Part shown: positions 1-9,621 of the stretch, in pieces
Position numbering within the stretch: position 1 is the first letter of the stretch
Layout: every line of letters starts with the position of its first letter
Assembly (NCBI GenBank): GCA_949358305.1
Contig: OX442314.1
Location: 42,726,581 to 42,790,580, forward strand
Reading direction: 5' to 3'
Length of the DNA: 64,000 nt
From: Strigamia acuminata
Lineage: Eukaryota; Arthropoda; Chilopoda; Geophilomorpha; Linotaeniidae
Made by a program: the position numbers and the translations under genes
Notes under the pieces: model-generated
Databases searched by the model: none
What the model was told of the DNA's origin: nothing
Seen by the model: the letters and a program-made list of their open reading frames with translations, nothing else

Positions 1-1775
1 ATTTGCTGCACAGGAATAACAGTTGCGGCTGCACTAGTGGCCGCGGACCAAGTTGAGTGCGCTCCAAATTCCTGAGCGACGCCAATTTTCTTTTAAAAAA
101 TTTTAATCCACCGCCAAATGGTGTCCTTAGTAGGCTTGTCATGCGGGGGTTGAAGCTTTAGGAACAAATGGTCACCTTTGTGCAAAGCTGTCGTTTTGCG
201 CAAAAAATCGTGTAATGCCTTGAAAGGACAAACAGCACGGTCTTGTAAAAAGGGGGCCACTCGGAAAACAGTGTGGTGGCCCACGCGGGAGTCTTTATGA
301 AGAGTTTTTGGTTGAAAAATTGTGGCATCGGTAGTAACAGTCATTGCCGATGTTTTTAAACAATGTAGTGAGCTCACTCTTGCAGCAGTTGTTAAAGCTA
401 ATAGAATAAGGGTTTTCTCTTGTAGCTGTCTCCAGTCGAGGTCGTCATGAGGCCAAAGCTGGCGCAAGGCGTTGAGGGCCAAGCTTACGTCCCAAGTTGC
501 CACATATCTTGGTAGATTTGGCCGAATGTTATTTACCCCTTTAAGAATTCGGGTAATTCTTTCGTCAGCCCTAACCTCCGGGGAAATGAGTCTTGCGGCA
601 GTGATGGCTGCTAAATTTCCCGTGATGGTCGAATGAGACACTCCTTCTTGGAATCTCATCGCGATGAAATTGGCGGTTTTCGTGACCGCTGCTCGGAAGG
701 CCGGCTCGAGGTTAAGAGGGAGGAGATCGGGATGAGGTGAAGATGAAGCGGAACCATTTGGATTAGATTTATTTGTAAACTTCTTGTATACCTCTTCTTG
801 TTTTTTGACAGCTGGAGCGTCCTTTTCGTTCGTATTGCTCTTGTCGTTGGTTGCCTTGGTTCTCTCGCGCATCGTAACTTCAATTTTGAAAAAGTTCAAG
901 AACTCCTTCATCGACCACGGTGTGTCCCCTCTTGGCCTCGCAAAATCGTGTTGCATCGAGTCAGGGGTTGCACGAGCCAAAATCGGTCCCAAAAGCGCTC
1001 CAAATGTCGAGGCATCTACTCCTAAATTCTCCAAACTGGTTATATGTAAGTCACAAAAATCGTACAGTTCACGTAAAGCAACAATGTTATTCGCATCTTT
1101 TACGGGTTTCATTTCAAGAACCTTTTGCATGTGTGCATTAATAATTAGATCGGGTTTACCAAATCGGTTGGTTAGCAAATCGATTGCACTATCGTAATTT
1201 CCGTCATTTACCGTCAAGCCACTTATCGCATTGGCCGCCAATCCCTCGACCATCGATCGCAAGTAAACGAACTTCGCCGTTTTGGGAAGCGAAGCATTGT
1301 TGTGTACACTGAGCTGGAAGTTTGCCCAGAATCGTGTCCACGTCTCGGGCGTCCCTTGAAACTTTACCATTTCCAACTTGGGCAGTTTCATACTCGTACA
1401 TTGTTGGTTCGGATCGGGTGGTGGTACACGTGGATTAGTAATGGGCAAATTTTGAATTGATACTTGCGATTTCATGGACGTGATTTCTTGTAACGTGATC
1501 TCGAGCGTCACTTTTGCAGCCAACAATTCGTCCTGGAACTCTTCGGCTGTTGTGGTGTCTTTGACCACCTCGTCAATATCGGTTATCTGGTCGGCGATAA
1601 GAGCGTCCAATTTCTCGATTTTCGGCCATTTCGATTCTAGTTGAACTTGGATACACCGCAGTTTTACCTCGTTAACTGGATCCTGTTTTAGTTCATTCTT
1701 CAGCGTGCTAAAAATGTTGCGAATGTTCGCCCTCAATGCGTCTCGTTGCCTGCGATTCTTTTCCAGATCAGCCAT
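1..1775 (-). pseudogene. BEL-type Gag fused in frame to a truncated tyrosine recombinase
   Basis: An open frame of 560 codons (93-1775). Residues about 1-100 are charged and helical. Residues about 128-310 match the DUF1759 Gag region of BEL/Pao elements and resemble the Gag encoded at about 18.2-17.6 kb (shared LLTNRFGK, SLENLGVDASTFGALL-like stretch). From about residue 355 the protein is instead a tyrosine recombinase/phage-integrase fold: GVNNIRPNLPRY, ATWDV, then the first catalytic arginine in TTAARVSSLH (R466) and KDTIWRWIK. A TAA at 93-95 ends the frame. Codons continue in the same frame to the window edge, where the expected HxxR box reads HSTW, so the second catalytic arginine is lost. 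No BEL protease, RT or DDE integrase follows. It is either a chimera made by recombination or the relic of a real Gag-recombinase element; the recombinase half is certainly inactive as it stands. Confidence 0.75.
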
Positions 1776-1817
1776 TGTTTCGAACTTTTTCCTGGTTTTT
1801 TACTAACTACCTGTAGT

Positions 1818-1835
1818 TCCCGGGTTTCGGCGCCA
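1818..1835 (-). promoter_or_regulatory. Primer binding site, tRNA-Phe type
   Basis: On the minus strand this reads TGGCGCCGAAACCCGGGA, the complement of a tRNA-Phe 3' end including CCA, with one mismatch to the site at 18747-18764. It lies between the LTR and the Gag start, as in BEL elements. Confidence 0.8.
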
Positions 1836-2060
1836 TATATTGCGACTAGCAATTCGAATTTGTAGTGGGAACAGTTTGTACGAGTTTTTAAAGTTGGATG
1901 CAAATGGATTTAAACTGATGGTTTTGGATTCAAGAAGAAACACGCGTACGCAACAAAGTTACATTGAATAGTAAATTTTATTCTTAACAGGATATGCAAA
2001 TATCAATCGTTTTCCCCGTAATACATAAAAATAGAAAGACACATTACAGTATGGGTCACC
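1836..2060 (-). repeat. LTR of the Gag-recombinase element (outer edge approximate)
   Basis: The sequence right of the primer site should be the 5' LTR of the minus-strand element. It contains AATAAA on the minus strand near 1983. The outer end is not fixed because no second LTR copy is present; the flanking YqaJ-like exon begins by about 2090. Confidence 0.5.
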
Positions 2061-2089
2061 AAAGTGACCCTCTGGTGACCAAACATGGC

Positions 2090-2415
2090 GTCATCTTCAA
2101 TTCCCCCCTAAATGGCGTGGTCCTTTGAAACTCCAGTTTCCACAGGTCTGCCTCTGTATAAGTAACAAAATCGCACCATTGTCGTCCAGTAATAGCCATC
2201 TGTCCCTGAACCTACAATTAAAATTAGATTTTAGAAACTAGAAAAATGATTGAATTATAATTATTGTAATTATTCCACTTACCTGATAGTAGTAGGTGTC
2301 TTTTTTCTTAAGTTTAATTTCATCTTTCTCATCACAAGTACCACAAAAAGATTTTGTTGCACAAGTGATGGGGTAGCATTCTCTCGACAGTCTTTCTCGA
2401 CCATGCAATCTCTAA
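2090..2415 (-). pseudogene. YqaJ-type nuclease relic, two exons
   Basis: Two minus-strand exon pieces match the C-terminal part of the YqaJ/lambda-exonuclease family found in many arthropod genomes. Exon one (about 2283-2415) ends IKLKKKDTYYYQ. A 71-nt intron (2212-2282, GTAAGT...GTAG) follows, and exon two begins VQGQMAITGRQWCDFVTYT. The family reads YYYQVQGQ across this junction, which supports the splice. Similarity fades after the YT motif and an in-frame stop follows. The active-site D...ExK part is absent here, so this is a fragment. A second YqaJ fragment lies at 44,592-44,912 on the other strand. Confidence 0.7.
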
Positions 2416-2454
2416 TAACGTGGTGATGGGGTTTAGCTTTTAGATGTCATCGTT

Positions 2455-2565
2455 TAACCCTGTTTGAAGGGACATTTGCCTCGAAATTTAATTAATTGCT
2501 CATCAACCATTAAATGATGATCGGGCTCGTACAAAGTTGGTAAAATTGAAACAAATTCATGCAGT
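2455..2565 (-). pseudogene. PiggyBac-like transposase fragment
   Basis: The minus strand encodes EPDHHLMVDEQLIKFRGKCPF, close to the PiggyBac motif around the DEQLxxFRGRCPF aspartate. The frame closes on either side. Downstream (2566-2720) is a short GC-rich segment with repeated CGCGATGA words that looks like an inserted small element. 2720-2868 keeps an open frame with no recognised match. Confidence 0.6.
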
Positions 2566-3487
2566 TTTATGGGGTGCCGTTCCAACGGCGAATCGTCTAA
2601 GGGCGAATCTGGCCATTCGGACGAGGTTAGGTTCGCCCTTCTTAGGAATTAGTGTTATTATTAGTGCCGTTTTGTGTCGCGATGACTTGGTCGCGCGATG
2701 ACTAGCGCCGATGAATGGTCGCGCGATGAATAGTCGTGGATTCGTTTTTAAATATTGTGCAGCTGCATCTAAATTCGGCCCACCTTCCCAAATTTGATCC
2801 CATGAATTAATGACAGCTTCATTCATTTCTATGTTGTTCTCCCCTGCTGTTGTGTTCTCTAAATACAACTAACAAATAATATGCCTCATCAGTAACTAAA
2901 GTCAAGCCGCTCCTATTTAACTAAATGTCCAATCCTCATTTTCTCCTTCATTTTCATTACTAAACTTTTTTTTTCTATATTTGTCCCACCAAACTGCGCA
3001 GAACAAATCCAGCACAATATCTGAAAGCACTTTCATCATCTATGGAATCTGAGAAAGACTTATGAAATGCTGGATCAATGACTCTGTCTCTTCTTATCAA
3101 GTCCTCGGGTCAATGGTATGGTCTACGCGTGCCGCCATTGCAAGCTCGGCGCCCTTCATGTGAACTTTCCAATTCCCAAGTTGGGAATTGGAAAGTTGGG
3201 AATCCCAACTGACTCATTAGGCAACTGCAAGAGGCGGTTGTTCAACGCACTTATATGCCTAAGACAGATTAAATCAACAATTTAAAAGAATAACACCAGA
3301 TCTTTATTTTCTTTAAAACCTTGCGGTATTTTATGCCGTCACAGTATGAGACAAGTTAAGATAAAAAATATGTTGTAAAAATGCAAAACGCAATGGGCGC
3401 TGCAGAGAAGCGCGGGGAACTTCTCATTGATTTTTTAATAATACCGTAAATCCTCTCATTGTGCGCGGGTTTATCCTGAAAGTAAAA
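2566..3487. other. Transposon debris without an intact gene
   Basis: It holds the tail of the PiggyBac-like region, a GC-rich insert with CGCGATGA words at 2680-2735, short unassigned minus-strand coding scraps at 2730-2868 and 2990-3110, and a 35-bp palindrome at 3163-3197. I see no complete gene. Confidence 0.5.
3163..3197. repeat. Perfect 17-bp inverted repeat (palindrome)
   Basis: Two 17-nt arms (3163-3179 and 3181-3197) are exact reverse complements around a single G. It would form a tight hairpin on either strand. Confidence 0.9.
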
Positions 3488-4969
3488 TTAAACACTTAGG
3501 TCAAAATAGATGCAATTAAAATGGCTGGGTAATTGATATGATGAAACAATCGTCATAGTCTTTAAAGAATGTACTTTGCACTTATTACGTATCTTTTCAA
3601 ATATTAAACAGTCGATTCCGTAGGATGCGTACATGATCACTTTTCCCACAATGCCCGGCGCCGAAACAACACTCCAACAGTCACGCACGATGTCGTAAAC
3701 CAACAAACAACTCGGTTCTTTCTGCACAAAAATCAACTTGCCCCCACAAGTCTCGTTCAGATTCTTACATCTCACGTTCTTCCAATCACCGGGCAACTTC
3801 TCCTTCATCGCCCACGTCATTGTTTTAGTATCGACTACTTTAATGCGCCGTTCGTCCACATCAAAGACAAACTTGCCGTCACCGGTTGCAAAAAGCATCG
3901 ACTGCACGTCGTGCACAGCAAATTCGACTGTAATCCATCTCATTCGAGTGAAATTAAAACAGGCGTAGTGAGAATGCGTCGTCGGATGCGTCCTGATGTA
4001 GACTTCCGTACGATTCGCAGTTTCGACCCTGAAGTCATCCGATAATGATGACAATTGACTTTCCATTATCGTTTCTTGGACGATGGACTGGCGTGTCGCC
4101 ATGTGGACAGCGTGGAATTTATTATTCGTGAATTTAAAATAAAACAAGTCTTCGCTCGTCGAAACTGCCGGAAAACAGCGTGAATACCGTGATTCACGGC
4201 AAAATCGCATACTCGTCCATTCTTCGTCGCTCAGTGTTTTAACCGAATATTTGCACCGCAATCTTTTAACGGCGAAAGCGTGAATCCTAATTCTCGGTTC
4301 CACTTCGCCTTTCCTTCGCGAAGCCATCTCTTTGTTCAACGCGTCTTGAATTTCCGGCGATTCGTGCACATGTTTAGACGATATAAGATCGCGAAGAATC
4401 TCGTCCGACAACTTAGCAAAATTGTAAGTACCACGCGCAACGAGAGAGCGCAACAGCGCCATGATGTCGTCGGGATGAAGGTCGGGAATTCGTCTCAGCT
4501 GTTCCGAAACGAACATTTCGACGTTTTTCACCGTTTTATCGTCGGCGGACATTTCGGCTAATTGCCACACGGTTAAATAGTTGTCCAGAGTGATGGATTT
4601 GCAATACGGGATCCAGTATTTGTCGAATAGGTTTTTCAATTGCATTTTATCAGCGGCGAAAAGTATTTCACGCGTTAGACTGTCGGTGATTTCACTTATG
4701 TCTTGACCGTATATGAATTTAATTACGATGTTTATCACTTGAGCGGTTGTGTCTGGGATGTGGACCACGTTTGTTACGTTTTCGGTGACGTTGTGACTGA
4801 ACATGGCGCGGAAATAATCACTCGCGCCCTTCAGAATGTTCTTGTGTGCCAGCACACGTCCATCCGGGCATTCTAACGCCACTTTTCCCGGTTTCCCATC
4901 GTCTCGCGAATTGTAGAGGTTGTCCGAAAGTAATCGTAATTGATTTTCCATTGTCTGATTAAGTGCCAT
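3488..4969 (-). CDS. BTB-BACK domain protein (Kelch-like family), single exon
   Basis: 493 aa from an ATG at 4967-4969. Residues about 25-125 form a BTB/POZ domain (VALECPDGRVLAHKNILKG, SDYFRAMFSH, IIxFIYGQ-like segment). About 130-240 form a BACK domain (LDNYLTVWQLAEM, LHPDDIMALLRS). The C-terminal half (about 255-493) is beta-rich with repeated W/Y positions but shows no clear Kelch repeats, so it may be a divergent propeller. Family members usually act as substrate adaptors of Cullin-3 ubiquitin ligases; that role is inferred. The length is near the low end of KLHL proteins and the frame is undamaged. A TATATATA stretch lies about 75 nt upstream of the ATG (5045-5056). The lack of introns suggests a retrocopy or a member of an expanded intronless family. 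Confidence 0.85.
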   Translation of the reverse strand: MALNQTMENQLRLLSDNLYNSRDDGKPGKVALECPDGRVLAHKNILKGASDYFRAMFSHNVTENVTNVVHIPDTTAQVINIVIKFIYGQDISEITDSLTREILFAADKMQLKNLFDKYWIPYCKSITLDNYLTVWQLAEMSADDKTVKNVEMFVSEQLRRIPDLHPDDIMALLRSLVARGTYNFAKLSDEILRDLISSKHVHESPEIQDALNKEMASRRKGEVEPRIRIHAFAVKRLRCKYSVKTLSDEEWTSMRFCRESRYSRCFPAVSTSEDLFYFKFTNNKFHAVHMATRQSIVQETIMESQLSSLSDDFRVETANRTEVYIRTHPTTHSHYACFNFTRMRWITVEFAVHDVQSMLFATGDGKFVFDVDERRIKVVDTKTMTWAMKEKLPGDWKNVRCKNLNETCGGKLIFVQKEPSCLLVYDIVRDCWSVVSAPGIVGKVIMYASYGIDCLIFEKIRNKCKVHSLKTMTIVSSYQLPSHFNCIYFDLSV

Positions 4970-5042
4970 TGTAGTTACTGAAATAGTTTAATATTTCCGT
5001 TCTGGTTATCCAGAAATTAGTGATGGTATAGAATAAACTCGT

Positions 5043-5058
5043 CCCATATATATCTGAA
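5043..5058 (-). promoter_or_regulatory. Possible TATA box of the BTB gene
   Basis: On the minus strand AGATATATATGGGAC lies about 75 nt before the BTB start codon. The same word is preserved in the deletion-bearing copy near 45,143-45,156. No initiator was verified. Confidence 0.35.
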
Positions 5059-5262
5059 ATATCAGTTACGTCGCCAATTCGTGCAACAGGAAGTAAATAT
5101 TTTTATTATCACAATTTGTGTTGCGCCTTATGAACTACCGTAATAATAATTCTTTACTGTATTAAAATTGCTTTCTATTTTTAAATCTTACGAACACAGG
5201 TTTAAATGCACGAAGAATCAGAAATACAAGTTAAGTTAAGTTAAGGATTAAATCATAGGAAT

Positions 5263-5293
5263 CAAGGACGACTACTTCAAGTAGTCGTCCTTG
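5263..5293. repeat. 15-bp-arm palindrome present in only one copy of the long repeat
   Basis: Arms 5263-5277 and 5279-5293 are perfect reverse complements around one C. The paralogous sequence near 45,430 lacks this segment, so it is an insertion in A or a deletion in B. Confidence 0.85.
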
Positions 5294-5812
5294 TAGGAAT
5301 TAACTAATATTGCATTATTGCTTTAATTAAAATTAATTTGTGTAAAAATATGTTTGTGTGATACATAAAATTGGGTTTTTCATACAGAATACCACTTTTT
5401 AGTATTTCTGACTATTTTGTTCTTATATGCAAATTGCAAATGTAACGAAACCTGCACAACAGGAACTATCCTTCTAGGCTACCGTACATAGGTATGGTAA
5501 AGCTTTAAGATTCGTTCTGTCGAGAACTATAGTCATGATTTACATGTGTAAACCCCGTAGTAACGTTGATCCCGCATTCGTGAAGAACGCGTTTTGGTCG
5601 TCGAGTTGTTTGTTCTGATTGAATGAATTTAAGTTTGTAATTTGTGTCCTCACCGAACTTTGTTTTAATGGAAAACACTACAGAAACGCATTTCATACAA
5701 ACCGTAATTTTTTTGTCAACAAAACGAGGGTAAGTTTTCATCCTCCCATGAAATACCATAAACCTAAATGTATTGTGTGTGGAAATACACGTCTCCCGTA
5801 CCCTTCAATTAA

Positions 5813-5942
5813 TTATTTCCACCGATTTCGGTATCGGTGGAAATAATCGTCTAATTCTACCGATTTTTCTGGTCTTGTCTATCGAAATCGGTGGAAATAG
5901 ACTTTTGGTCTATTAACACCGATTTCTGTGGAAATTGCTATT
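5813..5942. repeat. Array of ACCGATTTC hairpins
   Basis: The words TTTCCACCGATTTC and GAAATCGGTGGAAAT repeat in both orientations, giving several self-complementary units. The same array occurs at 46,232-46,398. Confidence 0.75.
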
Positions 5943-6109
5943 CAGTAATTTATTTATATTGCACGTTTATTATTATTTTTTATTTATCTATTTTTAAGGG
6001 GGTGTAAAATCCAACTCTCTACCTCCACGTGGTCACCCCTGGATAAACTGAGAACGTTACTTGTCTCGATGGAACCAGAAGAGAGCTCTGGTCTTTTGAA
6101 AAGTTCCGT

Positions 6110-6270
6110 CACATTTGCTTTATTTGTATTGTTAGCCCGCATTCAAGAGGGAATGTGGCATTTACATTTTTAAATGCATTGCAAGCCCACATTCCTTCAT
6201 GAATGTTGGCATTTGCATTTTATGTTGTATTGTTAGCCCACATTCTTTCGTGGACGTGGCATTTACATTA
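6110..6270. repeat. Three tandem units of about 55-60 bp
   Basis: TTGTTAGCCC(A/G)CATTC...GTGGCATTTACATT recurs near 6130, 6180 and 6230. Copy B has the equivalent near 46,590-46,725. Confidence 0.7.
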
Positions 6271-6519
6271 TTCAGATTTCTTTGCTCGGCAACCTGCTTT
6301 TAAAGCGTGTGGAACTGGTCTACCGGTATGCTTTACACTTTTATATTCTTCTTGAAATTTCCTCTTGAATTCTTTTGTTGACTTGAACAGTTTGGAATAT
6401 TTTTGTTGCAACCTTTCGATGGTATGTCTGATCGGGCCGGTAATTTGGATGGCAAAAATACTAATGATAGCTAGAATCCTCATTTGTCCTGAATATAAAT
6501 GGACGAATATACACAGCAT
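6268..6519 (-). other. Conserved minus-strand open frame in long repeat A, unknown
   Basis: An open frame of up to 83 codons ending in HALKAGCRAKKSE with an upstream hydrophobic run (ILAIISIFAIQITGPI). Copy B keeps a related frame (46,708-46,902: IERLQQKHSKLF, HALKKGCRAKK) with small in-frame deletions. Preservation of the frame in both copies is the only hint of coding function. No family is recognised. Confidence 0.35.
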
Positions 6520-6539
6520 TTATTAAACTTTCTTCAAAA

Positions 6540-6785
6540 ACAGCCATGGCATCGTCTGCTTCGAAGGTGGCAACGCGTGGTCGTGCAAAATTCCCGAATC
6601 ACAATCACTCCCAGAATTGCCAACATCAACATAAATGAAATTATAATTAGCTGCAGCTTCAGCAAACAGAACTTTACTGAAGTAGTGTTTGTAGTTGAAA
6701 TTTAATGAGCCAGTGTTGAATGGTTTTTGCATTCTGACATGCTTTCCATCAATGGTTCCAACGCCATCGTGATCGGCAAAGTCCC
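6540..6785 (-). pseudogene. Harbinger transposase fragment (start of the DDE domain)
   Basis: The minus strand reads VGTIDGKHVRMQKPFNTGS then NFNYKHYFSKVL and NYNFIYVDVGNSGSD, the beginning of the PIF/Harbinger DDE_Tnp_4 domain with its first catalytic aspartate (xxDGKH). The match stops after GILHDHA. It is joined directly to an ISL2EU-like fragment at about 6785. The segment around 6667 (CAGAACTTTACTGAAG) is the uninterrupted version of the target into which the BEL element at 12.9-19.2 kb inserted. Confidence 0.7.
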
Positions 6786-7310
6786 TTCCAAAATATGAAA
6801 TTTTTTATTCCTTCCCATTGTTCTTTCAATATGTATTCGTATTTCAGCAATTCTTCTTCCTTCCACAATTTCAGATACATCAAACTGGTGTTTATCTCTC
6901 AAAAAAGGTGGAATGTTTAATCTACAACCTCTTAGTAATAATAAGTCTTCGATCAAAAATCCCTTGTCAGCCATAACATTATCACCATTCTCTAAGAGAT
7001 CCAATATGCCAGATTCTGATACAATGAGCCGGTCAGATGCCCTACCTGGGTAAGCTTGATGCTGGTGACACACGGCGCGTTTTGCGACGCGAATCGCGTC
7101 GCGAAAGTACTTGGTGCATGTACTTTTTGGTCGGCGATTTTGATCGCAACCAATCAGATGCGACCTGACGCCATTTTGGCGACGCGATTCGCGCCGCAAA
7201 ACGCGCCGTGTGTCACCAGCATTAGACACAGCACATATTACACCACCAGGTGCTGTGAAAACAGCAAACTTTACTGTGCTGTGATATTTATAACTAGAAA
7301 AAGACATTTT
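6785..7310 (-). pseudogene. ISL2EU/IS4EU-type transposase fragment with a MITE inside
   Basis: The minus-strand frame 6702-7307 contains YKYHSTVKFAVFTAPGG, AYPGRASDRLIVSESG, GDNVMADKGF (second aspartate region) and RRIAEIRIHIERTMGR (glutamate region), typical of the DDE endonuclease of ISL2EU-like transposons. A 160-bp MITE (7061-7220) splits it between CAVSN and AYPGRASD without breaking the frame, adding 54 codons. The last about 20 codons of the frame are Harbinger sequence read out of frame, so it is a chimeric remnant. No terminal repeats were found. Confidence 0.7.
7061..7220. mobile_element. 160-bp MITE in the ISL2EU-like transposase
   Basis: The ends are inverted repeats beginning GCTGGTGACACACGGCGCG on both strands, followed by CGCGAATCGCGTCGC. 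Flanking AT on both sides could be the target duplication, since removing the element and one AT restores a transposase-like frame. The middle (GGCGATTTTGATCGCA near 7130) recurs at 10,124 and 12,519 inside Harbinger relics. Confidence 0.75.
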
Positions 7311-7970
7311 TTGATTTAATAAGTGCCAATTCGATGCAATTTTTCAATTCGGTTTTCATATTGGTAATTGCGTCCCAATGTGTGGTAGACAACGAAAATA
7401 CTGCGTTTTTTCGCGTCAGGTCGGTGAGGATTTTTACTTTTGCGGCGAAGTTGCGAATAAATCGCCTGTAGTAGCTCGCAAAACCAAGGAATGCTCTGAT
7501 GTGTTTGATTGACTTAAACACCGTAAAACGGTCGATTGCCTCCAGTCTCGCAGGGTCCGTGCGTCGTCTGGACGGAGAGATGATGTAACCCAGTAAGCGA
7601 ATTTCCCGCGCGAGAAGTTGGCATTTGTTTAGGTGAATTTTGAGTCCCTTCTTGATTAATCGGATTAGTAACTGCTCGAAGTTGTTGATGAGCGCGTCGG
7701 TGTCAGCATGGGAATGGCCAACGTCGTCGAGGTACAGTTCGGTGTGTGTGATCACCTCGCACACGTCGTCCATCACGTTTTGCATAATGAATAGGGAATT
7801 TGCCAGGCCCATGGGCATTCGTAGAATAAAAGGCAGTCTTTTCTGAGTTTGACTTGCCAATACCCTTATAGTGACCCAGTTAAATGGAGTCAGTTTTCAA
7901 AGTATGGCTTCGATTGGATCAATGACTGTGAGTGCGTTTTGGGGTCTATAATCAATACACAATAAGGATT
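7294..7970 (-). pseudogene. Ty3/Gypsy reverse transcriptase fragment
   Basis: The minus strand encodes LCIDYRPQNALTVIDPIEAI, a stop, then PFILRMPMGLANSLFIMQNV, the active-site box YLDDVG, HLNKCQLLAREIRLLGY, RAFLGFASYYRRFIRNF. These are RT palm and thumb motifs of Gypsy elements. Both ends are missing and an in-frame TGA interrupts the N-terminal part. It is unrelated in detail to the Gypsy element at 20.8-44.5 kb. Confidence 0.8.
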
Positions 7971-8838
7971 TAATTTGTGGTGAATTATTTAAGCATGAAT
8001 TAATTTGCTTAATTTTGAATTAGTTTGTCTTCTAATATTATGGCTGTTATTATGAAATTTGATGGTGTAGTAAATTCTCACTTTAAAAAAATATTGACAT
8101 AATTTAAATATTGGAAAATAAGTGCAACTGAATGGACAAGGGACTTCTTTAAGTTTATATGGTAAGTTATACACTTTTTAATATTTGGTTTGTTGCCATG
8201 CAAACCAAACAACATTGAAATAAAGTTATTCCCATTCTATTAAAAATTCTAGAAATAAATCGGATGGAATTTTTAAATTAGCAAATGTATCAAGACTATT
8301 ATCATGTGTCTTAAAAAACAATAACTTTTCTGGCATGTCCGATTCCCTAGTCCCATATAGCTCAATTTGACATTGATTACATTCATGTTCTAATAAAAAA
8401 AACTTTCAGGCAATATCCACTGAAATGAAAGAAAGATTCAATTTCATTAACACATGGATACCGGTACTTTACTTTTAATTCGGGAAAAATACATTCAGAT
8501 GTATTCGTATTTGATGTCATTGACAGCAACTGAATTTTATTTTCTGAATCCAAAGACACCTCAACATTGTGTTTATTTGAACTTTTGTTAAAGCAATCAA
8601 ACAAAATCAGCTGTTTCTAATGCTGTAGCAGGTAAGGAATCTTTAGCCACTTTTGTTTCAATTGCTGCAGCAACAGAGTTACTAAAAATTTGACTTGCCA
8701 GTTTAACTTTAATTTTTTCAAAATTTGTTACATGGATGTGAAACGACTTTTCAGATGTCTCATATGCTTAAAACTGGGAAAAAACCACAGAAAAGCCAGT
8801 TGATGTGAATTGCCTGGCTGCTCCTAATTTTTTTGGGT
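7971..8838. other. AT-rich stretch with weak coding scraps
   Basis: Only short minus-strand frames are seen. One at about 8235-8395 has ECNQCQIELYGT and KLLFFKTHDNSLDTFANL, suggesting a degraded transposase-like protein with a CxxC pair, but I cannot assign it. I see no promoter or RNA gene. Confidence 0.4.
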
Positions 8839-9120
8839 CTAAATTGGAGCACCAGATGGTGGTAATCGATTCTTCACAATTCCTGGAAGGCGCTTCGCAC
8901 GCATCTTGCGAGCTTTATTAGAATCCATGGTTGTAGCTTTTTCGTCCAGGTGTTGAAGCGCCCTCATAAATTTGGCTGCACGCCAGGACGGATTAGTAAC
9001 ATTAGTCACTGGATTATTATTGTCGCTTTCATTGCCGCTGTCTTCACTGCTCATGGCATCAACCAACAGAGCAGAATTTAACTTTTCTCCATCCTTCGAG
9101 GTTAACTTCAAGGCTTCCAA
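8839..9120 (-). pseudogene. Polar C-terminal fragment of unknown transposon-like protein
   Basis: A 93-codon minus-strand frame, acidic then basic: SSEDSGNESDNNN, PSWRAAKFMRALQHLDEK, RLPPSGAPI. The layout resembles tails of transposon-associated proteins in invertebrates but no family is certain. The region to 9420 contains only AT-rich sequence. Confidence 0.3.
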
Positions 9121-9429
9121 TGCCTTAAGTCGTCATTTTTGTTCTGCAAAAATACCAGAAGTTAGAATAAATTACTACAGAGAGAATTATTGTACTGAAC
9201 AAATGGTTGTAATCTCTATTGAGAAAAATAATAATTTTTTGTCTGAAGTGATTCCTAAACTTGAATCATTTTATTTTAAAACTTTCATTGATGTGTGTGT
9301 AATATCTACATTGTAACAACTTAAAATAAAATTTTAAACTTCTAAAATTACAAAATTAAAGTAAAATTTACATTGCCAAAGTTTATACAGGTTTGTTATG
9401 ACACAACAAACGAACATTATTCTATCCAT

Positions 9430-9615
9430 TAAAGGAATTAATTCAGTTGGAATTCTATTATTTAAAATATTAAATAATTTAAATAATAACCCAACTATTT
9501 GATAATACTATTTAGTATATTAAATATTTTACTTCTTTGGATCACTCTCTCAACATGAATACGAACACTTGCTATTTTGTATGTTTTATCCATTTCCTGT
9601 TCTGAAAATTGTGAT
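9430..9615 (-). pseudogene. ISL2EU/IS4EU transposase C-terminal fragment
   Basis: The minus strand reads SEQEMDKTYKIASVRIHVE then RVIQRSKIFNIL, the IxxxRIHVERxIxRxKxF signature around the catalytic glutamate of ISL2EU-like transposases. Stops follow quickly. An upstream minus-strand frame (9622-9912) of unknown nature adjoins it. Confidence 0.6.
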
Positions 9616-9621
9616 GAGCCA

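Larger units (their letters stand above)
4580..6510. repeat. Long repeat A, matching 45,070-46,910
   Basis: The BTB gene 5' end and about 1.5 kb of upstream sequence recur in the same orientation at 45.07-46.9 kb. Shared landmarks are AGTTGTCCAGAGTGAT (4582 and 45,073), the TATATATA region, the ACCGATTTC hairpin array, GTGGTCACCCCTGGATAAAC and the TTGTTAGCCCACATTC repeats. Copy B lacks about 400 bp of BTB coding sequence next to the shared AGTTGTCCAGAGTGAT word, and everything beyond it. Copy A carries a 31-bp palindrome that B lacks. Confidence 0.85.

Noticed and set aside
3488-4969. A classic Kelch protein
   Set aside because: BTB and BACK are clear but I could not identify the GG...W repeats of Kelch, so I kept BTB-BACK.
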